Source: Sisyra terminalis
Lineage: Eukaryota; Arthropoda; Insecta; Neuroptera; Sisyridae
DNA length: 64,000 nt
NCBI GenBank assembly: GCA_958496175.1
Contig: OY292278.1
Coordinates: 29,264,001 to 29,328,000 of the forward strand
Direction: 5' to 3'
The notes under the pieces were generated by a model. The model made no database searches. It was not told the DNA's origin and saw only the letters and a program-made list of their open reading frames with translations. The position numbers and the translations under genes were made by a program. Below, piece after piece: positions 33,254-44,150 of the stretch. Numbering within the stretch: the first letter of the stretch is position 1; each line of letters starts with the position of its first letter.

Positions 33254-34922
33254 ATGGCGTTTATCAAACTAAATAATTTCAACAGTTCATTTAAAAACTT
33301 GCTGAAATTATCACCTAAAAATTTTCATTTATCAAAATATTCTTCAAATCAAACATGGGAGCCGAAGCAAATCGAAACTCATACACATCAGGTTATAACC
33401 TCTAAATGATTACCTAACAATGTCTGTATTTTATTCCAAATTTACAGAAATGGGATAAAGATGACTACAGAAATGCTAGATTTATTGATAAGCCGAAACA
33501 TGTTAACACCAATTGGAGTATAAAGTTAATTGAAGAAGTTCCACCCAAGGAATGTAAGGAAAGTGTCGTTTGGTGTGATGGAGGAGATGGACCTTTAGGT
33601 CATCCTAAAGTTTATATAAATTTGGTAAATATTTTTATAGTTAGTTACACTATCGATCATCAAATTACGATTATTTTTTCATTTACAAACATTCCCAAAG
33701 AAAAAACCAAGTAATTTTTGTTCAAAAATGGTTTTGCTACAATTTTTATTAAATTTTTATTTTTACTTTATCAACAAAATTATTCAAAATTATGTTGTTT
33801 TATATTTTCATTGATGTGAACAAAAATTAGACCCATAATGTCCGAGACCTCATAGTATAATTTATTAATTTGTTTTTTGATTTTTAAATTGTAAATATTG
33901 ATCAAAATCTTTCGATATTTCGCTTAGTTTTCAAGATACTGGGGGATAATACGATTCTTCCGGCGCTACGATTTAACCACGGATTCTTATAGATCTCGAT
34001 GAAATAAATTGTTTTTTTTTTTTTATTATTTTTCACTTTTTTGATGGAATCCTAAAAATTTTCATGAAAAAAAATCGTAAATGCTTATAACCGTAGCTCT
34101 TCCAATTGTTGTTGTGCTAAAAAACTAAAACCAAGGGGTCCAGAGGTGAAACCCCCCGCCCAAGGGATGTTTATTTAATTATGTCTTGACTTACTCGCGA
34201 ATTAAATTAAAAATAAAATCAAAAATGTAATACTGCCCGACATGGGCGACACTCCTCAACCCTCACCGAGGCATCGCCCCTGGACCCCTAGTTTATCGTA
34301 TTTTTAGCCCAAAGAAATGGTAGAACTATGGTTGTAAGCATTTACCATTTTTTGTCATGAAAATCCTGAGGAATCCGTCTAAAAAAGTGAAAAAAAAATA
34401 TCTTGCAATTTTTAAGTATCAATATTTCGTAAACTAAGCGAGGTATTGAAAAATTGTATTCTTCATTTTCATAGTATTGTCAGATATTGGATTTTAAAGA
34501 TAAAAATATTAGGGGATTAAAACTTTTTTCTCAACTACATTTATACGTAAAACATACTTCTAAAGAAGCATAAGCTTTTCTACCAATATGTGAGCAATCA
34601 GTGTTCGATAACTGTGAAATAATTATTTATTTTTATTAATTATTAATATATTAATAATTTTTAACTGTCGGTTTACATAGGAATTTTGAAATTCTAAGGT
34701 AATAGAACTTAAAGTGTCAAAGGCTTCGGGCTCTCGGATATATGTCTTGTTTTATTTTCAATAATTTTTTAATTCTCATTCATTTTTATAATTTTCTCGC
34801 AATTTTTTTGTTATTGTCGTATCAAAATTGTATTTTTATGAAACTCTTATTTTTAGGATAAACCTGGTAATCATGCTTGCGGATATTGTGGTCTTCGTTT
34901 TTTTAAATCCAATAAACACTAA
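33254..34922 (+). CDS. NDUFS6: NADH dehydrogenase [ubiquinone] iron-sulfur protein 6, mitochondrial (complex I)
   Basis: Three exons in phase 0 throughout: 33254-33391, 33448-33624 and 34857-34922, giving 126 residues against 124 in human NDUFS6. The first 40 or so residues are rich in Ser, Asn and Lys and lack acidic residues, as in a mitochondrial targeting peptide. The mature part matches the family closely: HQKWDKDDYRNARFIDKPK, then IKLIEEVPPKECKES and DGGDGPLGHPKVYINL, ending CGYCGLRFF. The zinc ligands expected for this subunit are all present: Cys89, His98, Cys113 and Cys116. The protein sits in the peripheral arm of complex I in the matrix and is needed for late assembly. Two AATAAA motifs (34963-34968 and 34974-34979) follow the stop closely. 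The gene is intact and the assignment is firm. Confidence 0.96.
33894..34450. mobile_element. Inverted-repeat element in NDUFS6 intron 2
   Basis: The left end has ATATTGATCAAAATCTTTCG and ATATTTCGCTTAGTTT. The right end reads AAGTATCAATATTTCGTAAA and CTAAGCGAGGTATTG, the inverse. Inner pairs include AAGGGGTCCAGAGGTG near 34135 against CCCCTGGACCCCTAG near 34277. The block ACGGATTCTTATAGATCTCG (33977) also occurs at 37993 in the rhomboid intron, so the two elements are related. It has no coding capacity. Confidence 0.65.
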
Positions 34923-35725
34923 CTAATATTGTTTAGAATTATAAATTGTAAATAGTTACAAAAATAAAACTTAAATAAATTTATAATTAATGTTCTTATT
35001 TATACAATTAAAAATTTAAAAATAGCAACCAATAAGTACTGAATACGAATATAAATATTGAATGAAAGTAAATTTGTAAATATCAATTAAAGTTTATAAT
35101 TCCAGTGCATTTTTGAGTGTTGTTATCAATATATGATACTCTTAGAATTTTCTAAAAGAACTCAATAGGTGCCTACTGGCAACCAAGTGCTTAATGTGGT
35201 TGAGCAAATAATTTACTTCAAGGATGACATGTTTATTTGGAATCCTAGAGTCTCTAAGAACCTAAACTAAAGCGCCTTAAATTTAATTTCAAAATTGATG
35301 GGTATTTTTACTTATAATTTTATTATATAATAGTGGTTTAATGTTTTAAAATGTTCTTCTTTAAATTGCTAAGATTGAAATTATTGCTACTAAATATTCA
35401 ATTTCGAAATATGATCTACAATAAAAATATTAGTTTTAATCATATGTACTAAAGGTAGTTTCACTTTTTAAAATGTAAATACTTCCGGAAACCTTGAAAA
35501 AACTACTTTGGACTGTTTAAAAATTAGAAATTTATGAGTCAAAATACGAAGCATTCAGTTATCGATTACTGATTAAAAAGGTGTTTTCCTTAGTATTGAT
35601 AAGATATCAAGCAAATAAAATACATTCATATATTTGATTAGTAGTTGATCGACAGTTACGTTATGGTTTGTTACTTCAATCAGAAGGAACGATAAAAGTG
35701 AATTTATATATACAAAGCAAATAAA
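34923..35725. other. Short intergenic region between NDUFS6 and the rhomboid gene
   Basis: About 800 AT-rich bases separate the NDUFS6 stop from the rhomboid start codon. The first 60 contain the NDUFS6 polyadenylation signals. The last 100-200 presumably hold the rhomboid promoter and leader. No repeat or extra gene could be supported. Confidence 0.5.
34963..34979 (+). terminator. Polyadenylation signals of NDUFS6
   Basis: Two canonical AATAAA hexamers lie 40 and 51 bases after the stop codon, at 34963-34968 and 34974-34979. Their closeness to the stop implies a very short 3' UTR. Confidence 0.6.
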
Positions 35726-38700
35726 ATGCCTTCACGCCAACAAAGGGAAACTCAAGAAATGGAAATGGGAACTGTTCCACTCCAAACGCAGGATTCGTAC
35801 TGGCGTGCAGTTTTTGATAAGGTAATAACATGCAATTTGTTTCCACATTTGTTGCATTTATCTTTTTAGTACGATAGGGATAAGGATGGCCGAATTTCCT
35901 ATGAAGAACTGCGTGTAATTCTTAGAAGTGGAGATTATGAAAATGATATTCCCGAACCGATAGTGCGGAAGTTAATGACATTTTCCGACCAAGATAGTTC
36001 TGGATATTTGGAGTTTGATGAATTTATCAAGATGGTTGAAAATCCACAATTGGAATTTTTGTTTGAGCATTTATTTGCACGTTACGTTTATAATGTAGTT
36101 CCTCGACGTCGGGTTCCGACTGGAGATGCTCTGGAGGGGTATTATGAAGAGCAATATTCGTGTCGTCCCCCAGCTGTATTTATGATTCTTATTTCGACAA
36201 TTGAAATTGCTTTATTCTCGGTTGATGTTATGAAATCAGGATATTATTCTACTCACGGACCGATTGCAACCGTATTAATTTATAATCCGTATAAAAGATA
36301 TGAAGCTTGGCGTTTTGTTTCATATATGTTTGTTCATGTTGGGTAATAATTGAAAAATTATAAAGTTTAAATCTGCTTTCGTACAAGAATCGTAGTTTTT
36401 TTATTACGGTTTGTTTGTCTATGAAATGTCTACAGTATGTTTAGTAATATATTGTAACTTTTTTATCATAGATTTGTCTAGGTTTCTGAATTGAATTAAT
36501 ATTACTTATATTTATTTATAGTTATCTCCATATTAGAACTTATGTTTACTATTTACATATCCACCAAAATTTACAAGAAGCAACAGAACTAATAGACGCT
36601 ATCATTTATATTTATTTACACTATAAAACTAACTTATCGCTAACTATTTGCATAACACTTGGCCAGTACGATTACAAATTTTTTAAAACTGCATATATTT
36701 TGCACAAATTGAGAAGACCTTATGATATAGTTCTGATCAAGTTTTGTTTATTTTTTCTTGTTACTTTTTAATTTCTGTTTTCTTATTAAGGGAAACCTCG
36801 ATAAACAATTCAAGGGAAAAAATTAACTGTTTAAAATAAATTTGGTAAACTAATTACAATTTGAGCAAATCTGGACTTTAAATATATGAAACATATCTTT
36901 AAAAGCTGGGATAAGCAAATGTGCATACTATTAGATCGTTTTCAAGTAAAATAGGGTTGCAAATCAATAAAAATGGTTTTCGAATGCAGCCTATTCTGTA
37001 TTTGGTTCTAGAGTTTTTAGATTAATCCAATTCTATTTATATCATTCAGCGTAATTCTTTCCAATTTTTCGTTTCGTTTTTAATTCAGATCGTTATTCAA
37101 AGTTCTCGAAGACATTATCGTTACCTTATCATTTTGTACCTAAATCTAATTCCAGAGCTAAACTTCTTACGAGGTCATTACGATTTTTTCGCTCAACAAA
37201 TAATTGATTGATAAGCAATTCAATTGAAAAAATAAATTTGAAACTAAGTTTAACAGTTTTTTTCCTATAGTTGTAAATCCTTGACAAAAATTTGCTGTTT
37301 TTGTTTATAGATTCATCTATTTACAAATATTGTAGATCCATGAAAGACAAAGTAACCAACATAAATTACTATATGAGTACTTAACGAAAGCAGACTTATT
37401 ATAAATATAAATCTAAAACAATAATTTTTATTTCAGAGCCGCACACTTGGTTGTTAACGTCTTAGTCCAAATTATGTTGGGTTTGCCATTAGAAATGGTT
37501 CATAAAGGTTGGCGAGTTTTAATAATTTATTTTGCTGGCGTTATATGTGGTTCTCTTGGTACTTCTGTTTCTGATCCAAATGTATTTTTGGCTGGAGCTA
37601 GTGGTGGTGTTTATGCCTTACTAACAGCTCACATATCCACAATAATAATGGTAACCATCAAATTTGTGTAAATTAATTATCCGATGATGAATTTCCCAAA
37701 TAGATTTAGTTGAAAATTTAATGATTCGAAATTCTGACAAAAAGAAGACTATAATAATAAAACAAATGAGTATCAGGCGTCTTGATCCTGAGACAAAATA
37801 TCCCCGAACAAAATATCTCTAAGACAAAATATCCCCGACAATTGATCCTTTGCATTTTGCTTTAAAAAAAGCAACGTAAACGTTCTCTTCACTATTTCTT
37901 ATTTTCACCTCTATTATCTTAAAAAAAGCACCCAAATGCAATCGTTCCCTTCACTATTCCGGTTAGTACTACTATTTTTGGCGCCATGATTTGAAGACGG
38001 ATTCTTATAGATCTCGATGAAATAAAACGAAAAGAGAGAATATTGTTTTTTTGATATCTCGCTTATTTTACGAGATATCGATTATTAAAAGTTAAAAAAA
38101 AGACTTTTTCCCCACTTTTAACAAGGATTTCTTTAGATTTTCAAAAAAAGGTAATCGTTTACAACGGCAACTTCACCTACTTTTTTTTGTATTAAAAAAA
38201 TACACAGGAGATCCAGGGGCAGAGCCCAAATCTCAAACAAAAATGTGTGAAATTTTTATTTGATATGGTCTGATTAATTCGCGAATTAAATTAAAAACAG
38301 AGTAGAAATGAAACGCTCGATATTGATATTGCTAAAAGGGAGTTTTAGCTTTCTCCCTGGACCTTTTGTGTATAGTTTTTAGCACAAAAAAATAGGTGGA
38401 ACCGCGTTTTCTAAAGAATATCTAAGGAAATCCGTCTAAAAAAGTGAAAACAAAATAATTTTTCAATTTTAAACTATCGATATCGTAAACGAAGCGAGAT
38501 ATCGAAAAAAAAAAACTTTTTTTCGTTTTATTTCGTCTAGATGTATGAGAATCCGTCTTTAATTTGTGGCTCCGGAAGAACCGTAGTCTTGCTGAATATT
38601 ACGTTGTCGGGATATATTGTTGGGAATTTTTTTATGGATATTTGGTCTTCGGATATTTTGTCGGGGGATTAAAATCATATCGATATCATGGAATCAACAA

Positions 38701-39554
38701 AAAACGATACCCTGTTCAGAAAATAAAAGTATACAAATAGATTTAAAATATTCAAAGGGATGCAGAAAATCTATACAGGAAAGGCAGGAAAGTGTCTGTT
38801 TAATATATTTTTGGAAAAAAAATCTTAACAAAGAATTAATTAAATTTCAATTGGTTTTTGCACTTGGTTCATTGCTGTTTGACTTGGATAAGAATAAGAA
38901 AAATTGAATCTTCATTTTTTAAAAGTTTTACAGGTTTAATATTACCGAAGTGCTTATAGGATTAATTAATTAGGGAATTAATTAGTTTTAGAAGTTGCAA
39001 ATTAAAAAAAAACACAGAAACAGAAACAATTTTGAACTTTTTGATTAAATTTTGAAAATTAGAACTGAATAAATTTTGTTTTATTCAAAAGAAGTCGAAA
39101 ATCTAAAATAATTAAGGCAATACGTTTCTTCCATTTGATAACAATACGCTATCAAGTATTTCTTTCGACGAATTTCGATCAATTAATACCTATACCATCA
39201 ATAGACCAACAATCATTGAAACTCATAAATTAACTCTTTTGCTTCCAGAATTGGGCAGAAATGGAGTTCGCAATTTGGCAGCTTTTAGTTTTTGCAAGTT
39301 TGACGATCTTTGATTTTGGAATGGCTATTTATAATCGCTATGTTATTCAAGCGGAAGAAAATATTGGTTATGCAGCTCATTTATTTGGAGCCCTGGCTGG
39401 ACTATTAGTTGGTATCAACATTTTGCGTAACTTCCAAGTGACCAAATGTGAAAAAGTATTATGGTGGATTTCATTGATTTCGTTTGTATCTCTTATGACG
39501 GTGTTGATTGCTTGGAATGCCGCTTTTCCTAACTATTTTCCTCCCCAAAGATGA
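35726..39554 (+). CDS. rho-4: EF-hand rhomboid intramembrane serine protease (rho-4 / RHBDL3 type)
   Basis: Four exons join in frame: 35726-35821, 35870-36342, 37437-37650 and 39249-39554, giving 362 residues. Two EF-hands come first, with calcium loops at about 34-45 (DRDKDGRISYEE) and 72-83 (DQDSSGYLEFDE); all loop positions have suitable ligands. A basic linker (VVPRRRVP) leads to the rhomboid domain of about seven membrane helices. The rhomboid signature residues are present: WR in the first loop (EAWRFVSYMFVH), His193 and Asn197 (AAHLVVN), the catalytic serine Ser245 (LAGASGGVYAL) and the catalytic His305 (YAAHLFGALAG). Such proteases cleave membrane proteins within the bilayer, classically EGF-family ligands in secretory membranes. 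EF-hands mark the rho-4/RHBDL3 branch and suggest calcium control; the substrate here is unknown. An ATTAAA at 39585 may serve polyadenylation. The gene looks intact; the rho-4 name rests on domain layout. Confidence 0.93.
36343..37436 (+). other. Intron 2 of the rhomboid gene
   Basis: The intron runs from GTAATA at 36343 to an acceptor ending TTTATTTCAG. It is AT-rich throughout. I saw no inverted-repeat element and no plausible alternative exon in it. Confidence 0.6.
37651..39248 (+). other. Intron 3 of the rhomboid gene
   Basis: The intron separates the helix carrying the catalytic serine from the last helices. More than half of it is one inverted-repeat element (about 37787-38668). The rest, from 38670 to 39248, is AT-rich with no feature beyond a short frame that resembles nothing I know. 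Confidence 0.6.
37787..38668. mobile_element. Inverted-repeat element with iterated GACAAAATATCCCCGA ends
   Basis: The left end carries ACAAAATATCCCCGAACAAA and, after 20 bases, GACAAAATATCCCCGACAAT. The right end carries the inverse in two forms, TTGTCGGGATATATTG and GGATATTTTGTCGGGGGATT. Inside, a second symmetric layer starts ATTCTTATAGATCTCGATGA (37997) and ends TTTCGTCTAGATGTATGAGA (38531). This inner layer is related to the element in NDUFS6 intron 2, so one element may have inserted into another. No transposase is visible. Confidence 0.65.
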
Positions 39555-40186
39555 TTTTCTTAACAGTATTAATGTACTCTTGATATTAAATTTATTAAAT
39601 TTAAGTGCAAATATTTTTTGTATTCATAAAATATATTGATACTTTTATAATTATTAATTTTGTTTATCATTTCAAATTTTTGCGTTTTTTTATTTGAACT
39701 TCTACTTTTAAGAAGCGTTCACAACAAAGAGGAGGCAATAGATGCAATTACCCCCTATCTCCCAGACAAAACTAAAATATTTTACTTAAAATGTGTAGTA
39801 TAAAATTTGTGAAATCATTTACAATTACCATTGCCTATAGTTTAAAAATAATATAGTCAACTCATTATTTCTTGTTAATCATACTTAAAGAGAAGTAATT
39901 TTAATTGATTCAAATACTCTCCATAAAAGTGGTTATAAAAAAATATTTTCGTGTTCATATAGTAAAGTACCTAATTATGAGCTAACTAAGATAGTTATTA
40001 ATTGTAAGTATATAGATAATGATAATTTATGATTGTTTGAAAAGTATTGAATACATATAATTTAATGGTAACTAACTCATTTCGATTCCGAGGGTATCTA
40101 TTGCATCCATCACCTCCGCTTATATCCGCGCCTGAAGTAGACAGGCTCGTTTCCGATACAGCAAAATAAGATAAATAATAAGCTTG

Positions 40187-40355
40187 TAGCCTATTGGTGG
40201 CCGAGTGGCCAAGGTAACCGTTCTAAAACTGGTAGGTGTTAAGTTTGAATCTCGTATCGAACAAATTTTCAATAATTCTCGATTTAGGGATTTTTATTAA
40301 CTCTAGAGTCGCTAAAGATCTTAAGAATTGTAAAATGACAATAAATAACAATTAA
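40187..40355 (+). mobile_element. tRNA-derived SINE, copy 4
   Basis: The head has an intact box-A-like TGGTGGCCGAGTGGCCAAGG and a box-B-like AGTTTGAATCTCGTATCGA. The body reads TTAACTCTAGAGTCGCTAAA, and the end AATGACAATAAATAACAATT runs into an A-rich tail. It stands alone, not nested in another visible element, so its outer borders are the best available for defining the family. Confidence 0.75.
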
Positions 40356-40489
40356 AAAAAGTAAGGTAGTTGCAAATAAATAAATTCGTTTTTATTTTAA
40401 ATTTTTAAACTTGCATTATATTTTTTCTGTTGTAATAAAGTTACGCCTTTATTTCGAAAGTTTATAAACCCTTATCCTAATCTTTGGTA

Positions 40490-40720
40490 TTAGACCAAGG
40501 GTGGTCAACCCAAATGATAGTACAGATCACTATGGAAATGCATCATAGCTCCGCGAGCCACATATAAAATTATATATCTCCAATTTTCCATATATAAAGC
40601 CTACTATATTAGCTTCCCAAACAATGGAACCCCATATCACTTTCTCGTGGTCATAGCAAGAAATTGTCCTCATTAGTCATAAAGTAGTATTGCATCACTC
40701 CGTAACTGCTATTTGGTGAA
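40490..40720. repeat. Mixed repeat remnants, including an R-repeat fragment
   Basis: At 40495 CAAGGGTGGTCAACCCAAA resembles the start of the 141 bp hAT-type MITE, but no matching right end or target duplication is visible. At 40650-40720 CTCATTAGTCATAAAGTAGT and ATCACTCCGTAACTGCTAT match the R repeat. Both are diverged remnants. Confidence 0.4.
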
Positions 40721-41140
40721 TAATCAGCCATGAAAATTAAAAAAAATAGATTTTACATTTTGTTTGAGATTTTCTTAAAATTGATGTTTATACTTTACTT
40801 TTGTATATTATATTATATCTTTGTTGAAAAAAGATATTTAATGGCATTTTGAAATCATTACATTTAAAATGCCTTTAAATGCTACTTTCAATAGGGACAA
40901 ATTAGATCACAATATATTGTATTTATTGTTTAAATGGCTTTTAATTGCTTTTTATGTTTCACAACAAATTTTTTACCCAAAAAACAAAGATTGCTTTAAT
41001 CATTCTTGTTGTTTATATTTATATATGGTTTGGATCAACCAAATATTGTACTTTTATAAACAAATCGAGTTGTAAATTATGAAGGAAAATTACAATTTCA
41101 CATAATTTATGAACGACTCACAATGAAAGTAAAATAATTA

Positions 41141-41796
41141 GTGTCCGATCGAAACTAGTTTTTACGGCCGAAACCGTATTTCGGCATCAGTCTTAGTTTC
41201 GGCCGAAACCGAAACTTCTATATAAGGTCATGTTTTCGTAGAAAAAAAAGTTAATCATAATTGGTGCCTTTACTTTTAAATCCTATAGGTATTCATTAAT
41301 CATAATCATTTAGTCTCTAATATTTGAGTTAATCATTAACATAACATATTATTAACATATCTTATTTCAAATAAATTATTTATGTTGCCATAAGGGGTTG
41401 ATTTGAAAAACATGCACCTCATATTTCTTTTTAATATTAGTTACGAATTTTTATTATAAAATAATAAAAAAAAGTTTGAAAGCAAAATTACTTTTTACCT
41501 AATATGTTTAAATACATAAAATAGAAAGTACTCTTTCTTATATCATAAAAACAAAATAATTTCTTCTAAACTTGGATCAGTTTTTTTCGAACTGAAAAAA
41601 AATATTAAAGATAATATTAATCACAATAAGTTGTCATCAAAATAATTCATAATTGTAGAATCAAATAATAAGTGAAAAACAATCATTTTTATCTCACGAA
41701 TTCAGTTTCGGTTTTGGTCGTAGTATCGGCTTTACGATAGCCGAAAACGAAACTAAGCCGAAACTCGTTTTTTGGCCGAAACTAGATCGAAACCGA
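41141..41796. mobile_element. GCCGAAAC-rich non-autonomous element, copy C
   Basis: This copy of about 655 bases has no nested insertion and shows the family layout well. The left end reads GTGTCCGATCGAAACTAG, then TTTTTACGGCCGAAACCG and two more GCCGAAAC words. The right end has GATAGCCGAAAACGAAAC, AAGCCGAAACTCGTTTTTTG and GGCCGAAACTAGATCGAAAC. The interior is AT-rich with no coding frame. Confidence 0.7.
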
Positions 41797-42245
41797 TTAA
41801 TATATGATAACATAAGAAATTGAAATATTTTTTTACCAATAGTACATTCCTGTGATATCATAAAAGCAGATATGATAGTTGCAATTTTTTTATTTTAAAT
41901 TTTAGCGATACATTTGAATTTTTAGTTTAAACTAATTTATAAAACTGAAATTCCAAGATCATTTTATATGTTTTCAATAAAAAAAAAGGAAATCTGGAAT
42001 TTACTAGTTTCAATAATTATCAAATCTAGTTCATTTATAAAAAATAATTTAAAATATTTTATCTTTTAGATAATACGCATTGTCGTCTAAATATTTTTTT
42101 CGTACATTTATTATACGGCAGAAGGAGTTTTATGTGTTGTATGTTGTGAATTTCGAAATTTTTGTAAGTCATTTGAAATGAAATAAGTGAATTTTCTTTC
42201 GAAACTGACCATTTTTTTTAACAAAGACCTAAATCATAAATTCCA

Positions 42246-42443
42246 ATGTTGTTTTCAAAAGTGGCTCTACATCTTTTGTATTGTTTGTTAACAATAAAAG
42301 ACGAGAGAGAATCTTGTAAGGTCATAGTTATTTATTCGGGGGCCGAGAATTCAACTTATTGCTATGAACGCAATAATATTCGCCTCGATTTAATTCACAT
42401 CAGTGGTGGTACTATTGTGATACATTCTGATCCATTTATTTAG
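42246..42443 (+). CDS. Possible small secreted protein (weak candidate)
   Basis: A 65-codon frame starts with a real ATG and a signal-peptide-like start (MLFSKVALHLLYCLLTI). A short mature part with two cysteines follows (ESCK and STYCYE). I recognise no family. No splice sites, TATA box or polyadenylation signal specifically support it, and frames of this length arise by chance. A short frame at 42570 with CEKCGQCGG lies downstream and may be chance too. It is recorded because the region between the repeats is not otherwise explained. Confidence 0.15.
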   Translation: MLFSKVALHLLYCLLTIKDERESCKVIVIYSGAENSTYCYERNNIRLDLIHISGGTIVIHSDPFI

Positions 42444-43247
42444 AAATAGATCATAGATCACACGTCGGATGCGGTTGTTGTGATGCTGCAACAAATGATT
42501 TTTTTCTTATTGAAACGTAAAAATATAAACAGAGATATTAATAAAAATTTTCATAGATAAAGAACAAGAATGTACACAACGGCTGTGATTAGAGTTGGTG
42601 ATGTATGCGAAAAATGCGGCCAGTGTGGAGGGGTCTAACCAAATACCCCATCTAGCTTGTTTCACATTGTACAAAATCACAGAGAATTTTTGACTCTTTA
42701 CGCTTTACTGAAGATAACTCAACGCTCAACTGAGGCCAACCTGAAATAATTTGAGTTTCAAATAACTCCTCAATTTAAAACCATAAAAAATTCCAATTTT
42801 ACCGAAAAAATTTAACTTTAGTTACTTAAAAATTTGCTTCTCTAAAATTTAATGAAAATCAAAGTACAAAAATAATTTTCAGATACACCATTGGTAAATT
42901 TTAGTTCACCTTTCGTAGGGAAAAATATATTGGATCACTAATTTTTATTAGTAGAGCCGAATTTACGTTAGCGAGGCTTAAGGGTAGAAAATTTGTGGGG
43001 ACTTATGCATCTGAATATATAAAAAAATATAGATTAATAAATTATATAGCTTTGTAAGGTCTTAGAACTCCTTGGCTTGGCTTGAACCTGTTACCAGAAA
43101 ACCTAAATCTGAAACTGTTCCTTAGTATTTTCGCAATCTTGCAATGGTATTAATAGACATATTTATTTAGAAAAATATTTTTTATAAAGCTCTTAAATAA
43201 AAGTTTCCAAAAGATAAAAGAATATTTTAAATTTTGGATGAATTTTT

Positions 43248-43458
43248 TTAGTGAGGAAAACAACTTTCTCTTTTTCTATTGTTACCAAATTCATGACACG
43301 CAAAATATTTGGTACGGTTCGGATATTCAAGATACAATAAATATATAAAATCAGTTACAAAACTATAATTCTTGATATACAGCAAACAATTTGTGTACTC
43401 CGTATACTCTTCTATCTCGCCAGTCCATTCACCGTCTTTTTCTATGGAGAACACTATG
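43248..43458 (-). CDS. Possible isolated 3' coding exon (unrecognised)
   Basis: On the minus strand an acceptor-like CTCAATTGTAG is followed by an open frame reading SATIVFSIEKDGEWTGE and on to YPNRTKYFACHEFGNN and a stop. The composition, with mixed acidic, aromatic and cysteine residues, looks more protein-like than most chance frames here. I found no upstream exon with a matching donor and recognise no family. It could be a fragment of a decayed gene or transposon, or chance. Confidence 0.2.
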
Positions 43459-43907
43459 GTCGCCGAACTACAATTGAGAAGTATTGGTAAGAAAAATGCA
43501 AAATATTTTCGTGAAATTTAGCAAATAGAATAACTTTCAGGTAATAATTTAAGAAAGGATTAAAATTGAAAACAAAGATTAAAACTGTATTTTTTTCTAT
43601 ATTTTTTTTTATTTTTATTTTGATTACACCTTCAACCTTTATCAAAGATTCTTATAACATTTTAAGACTTGTTGACTTGTTTAGTTTTCAACAACAGCAT
43701 GTCGGTTAAGTGAATTAATAACTTATAATCTTTCGAAAATTTGGTAAGATGTATCCTAACAATTAAAAATTAGTAATACCTAGTGTTCTTATAAAATCGG
43801 TTTCTAGTTTTAAAAATGTGGTGTCTTTTCAAGTGGGGAAGACAAAAATTTACAGTCGAGAAAAATATTGATTTTTTATTCTTCTTTCGAGGAGAAATAG
43901 TCTAGCA

Positions 43908-44049
43908 CAGAGGTGTTCAACATGATTGTTTGGAGGACCACATTTAAAATTTTTATTTCCTCAGTGGGTCAATGATCGCTACGCGCAATAGCTATACATA
44001 AATGACTTAAAATTTAAAAAATTTACAGGCCGTATGTAGAACAGGTCTG
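43908..44049. mobile_element. 142 bp hAT-type MITE with 8 bp target duplication
   Basis: The element begins CAGAGGTGTTCAACATGATT and ends GTAGAACAGGTCTG, imperfect inverted ends of CAGAGGTGTTC type. The flanks are GTCTAGCA (43900-43907) and GTCTAGTA (44050-44057), an 8 bp duplication with one mismatch. It is a relative of the 141 bp element at 20202, inserted in the opposite orientation. Confidence 0.75.
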
Positions 44050-44150
44050 GTCTAGTAGATCCTTATTAAAATTGGGAATTTCTAAAAACGAGTAACTTGA
44101 AAATTTTTATTCTTTACGGGATTTGAGATACCATCCACTGGTTCGTTATC

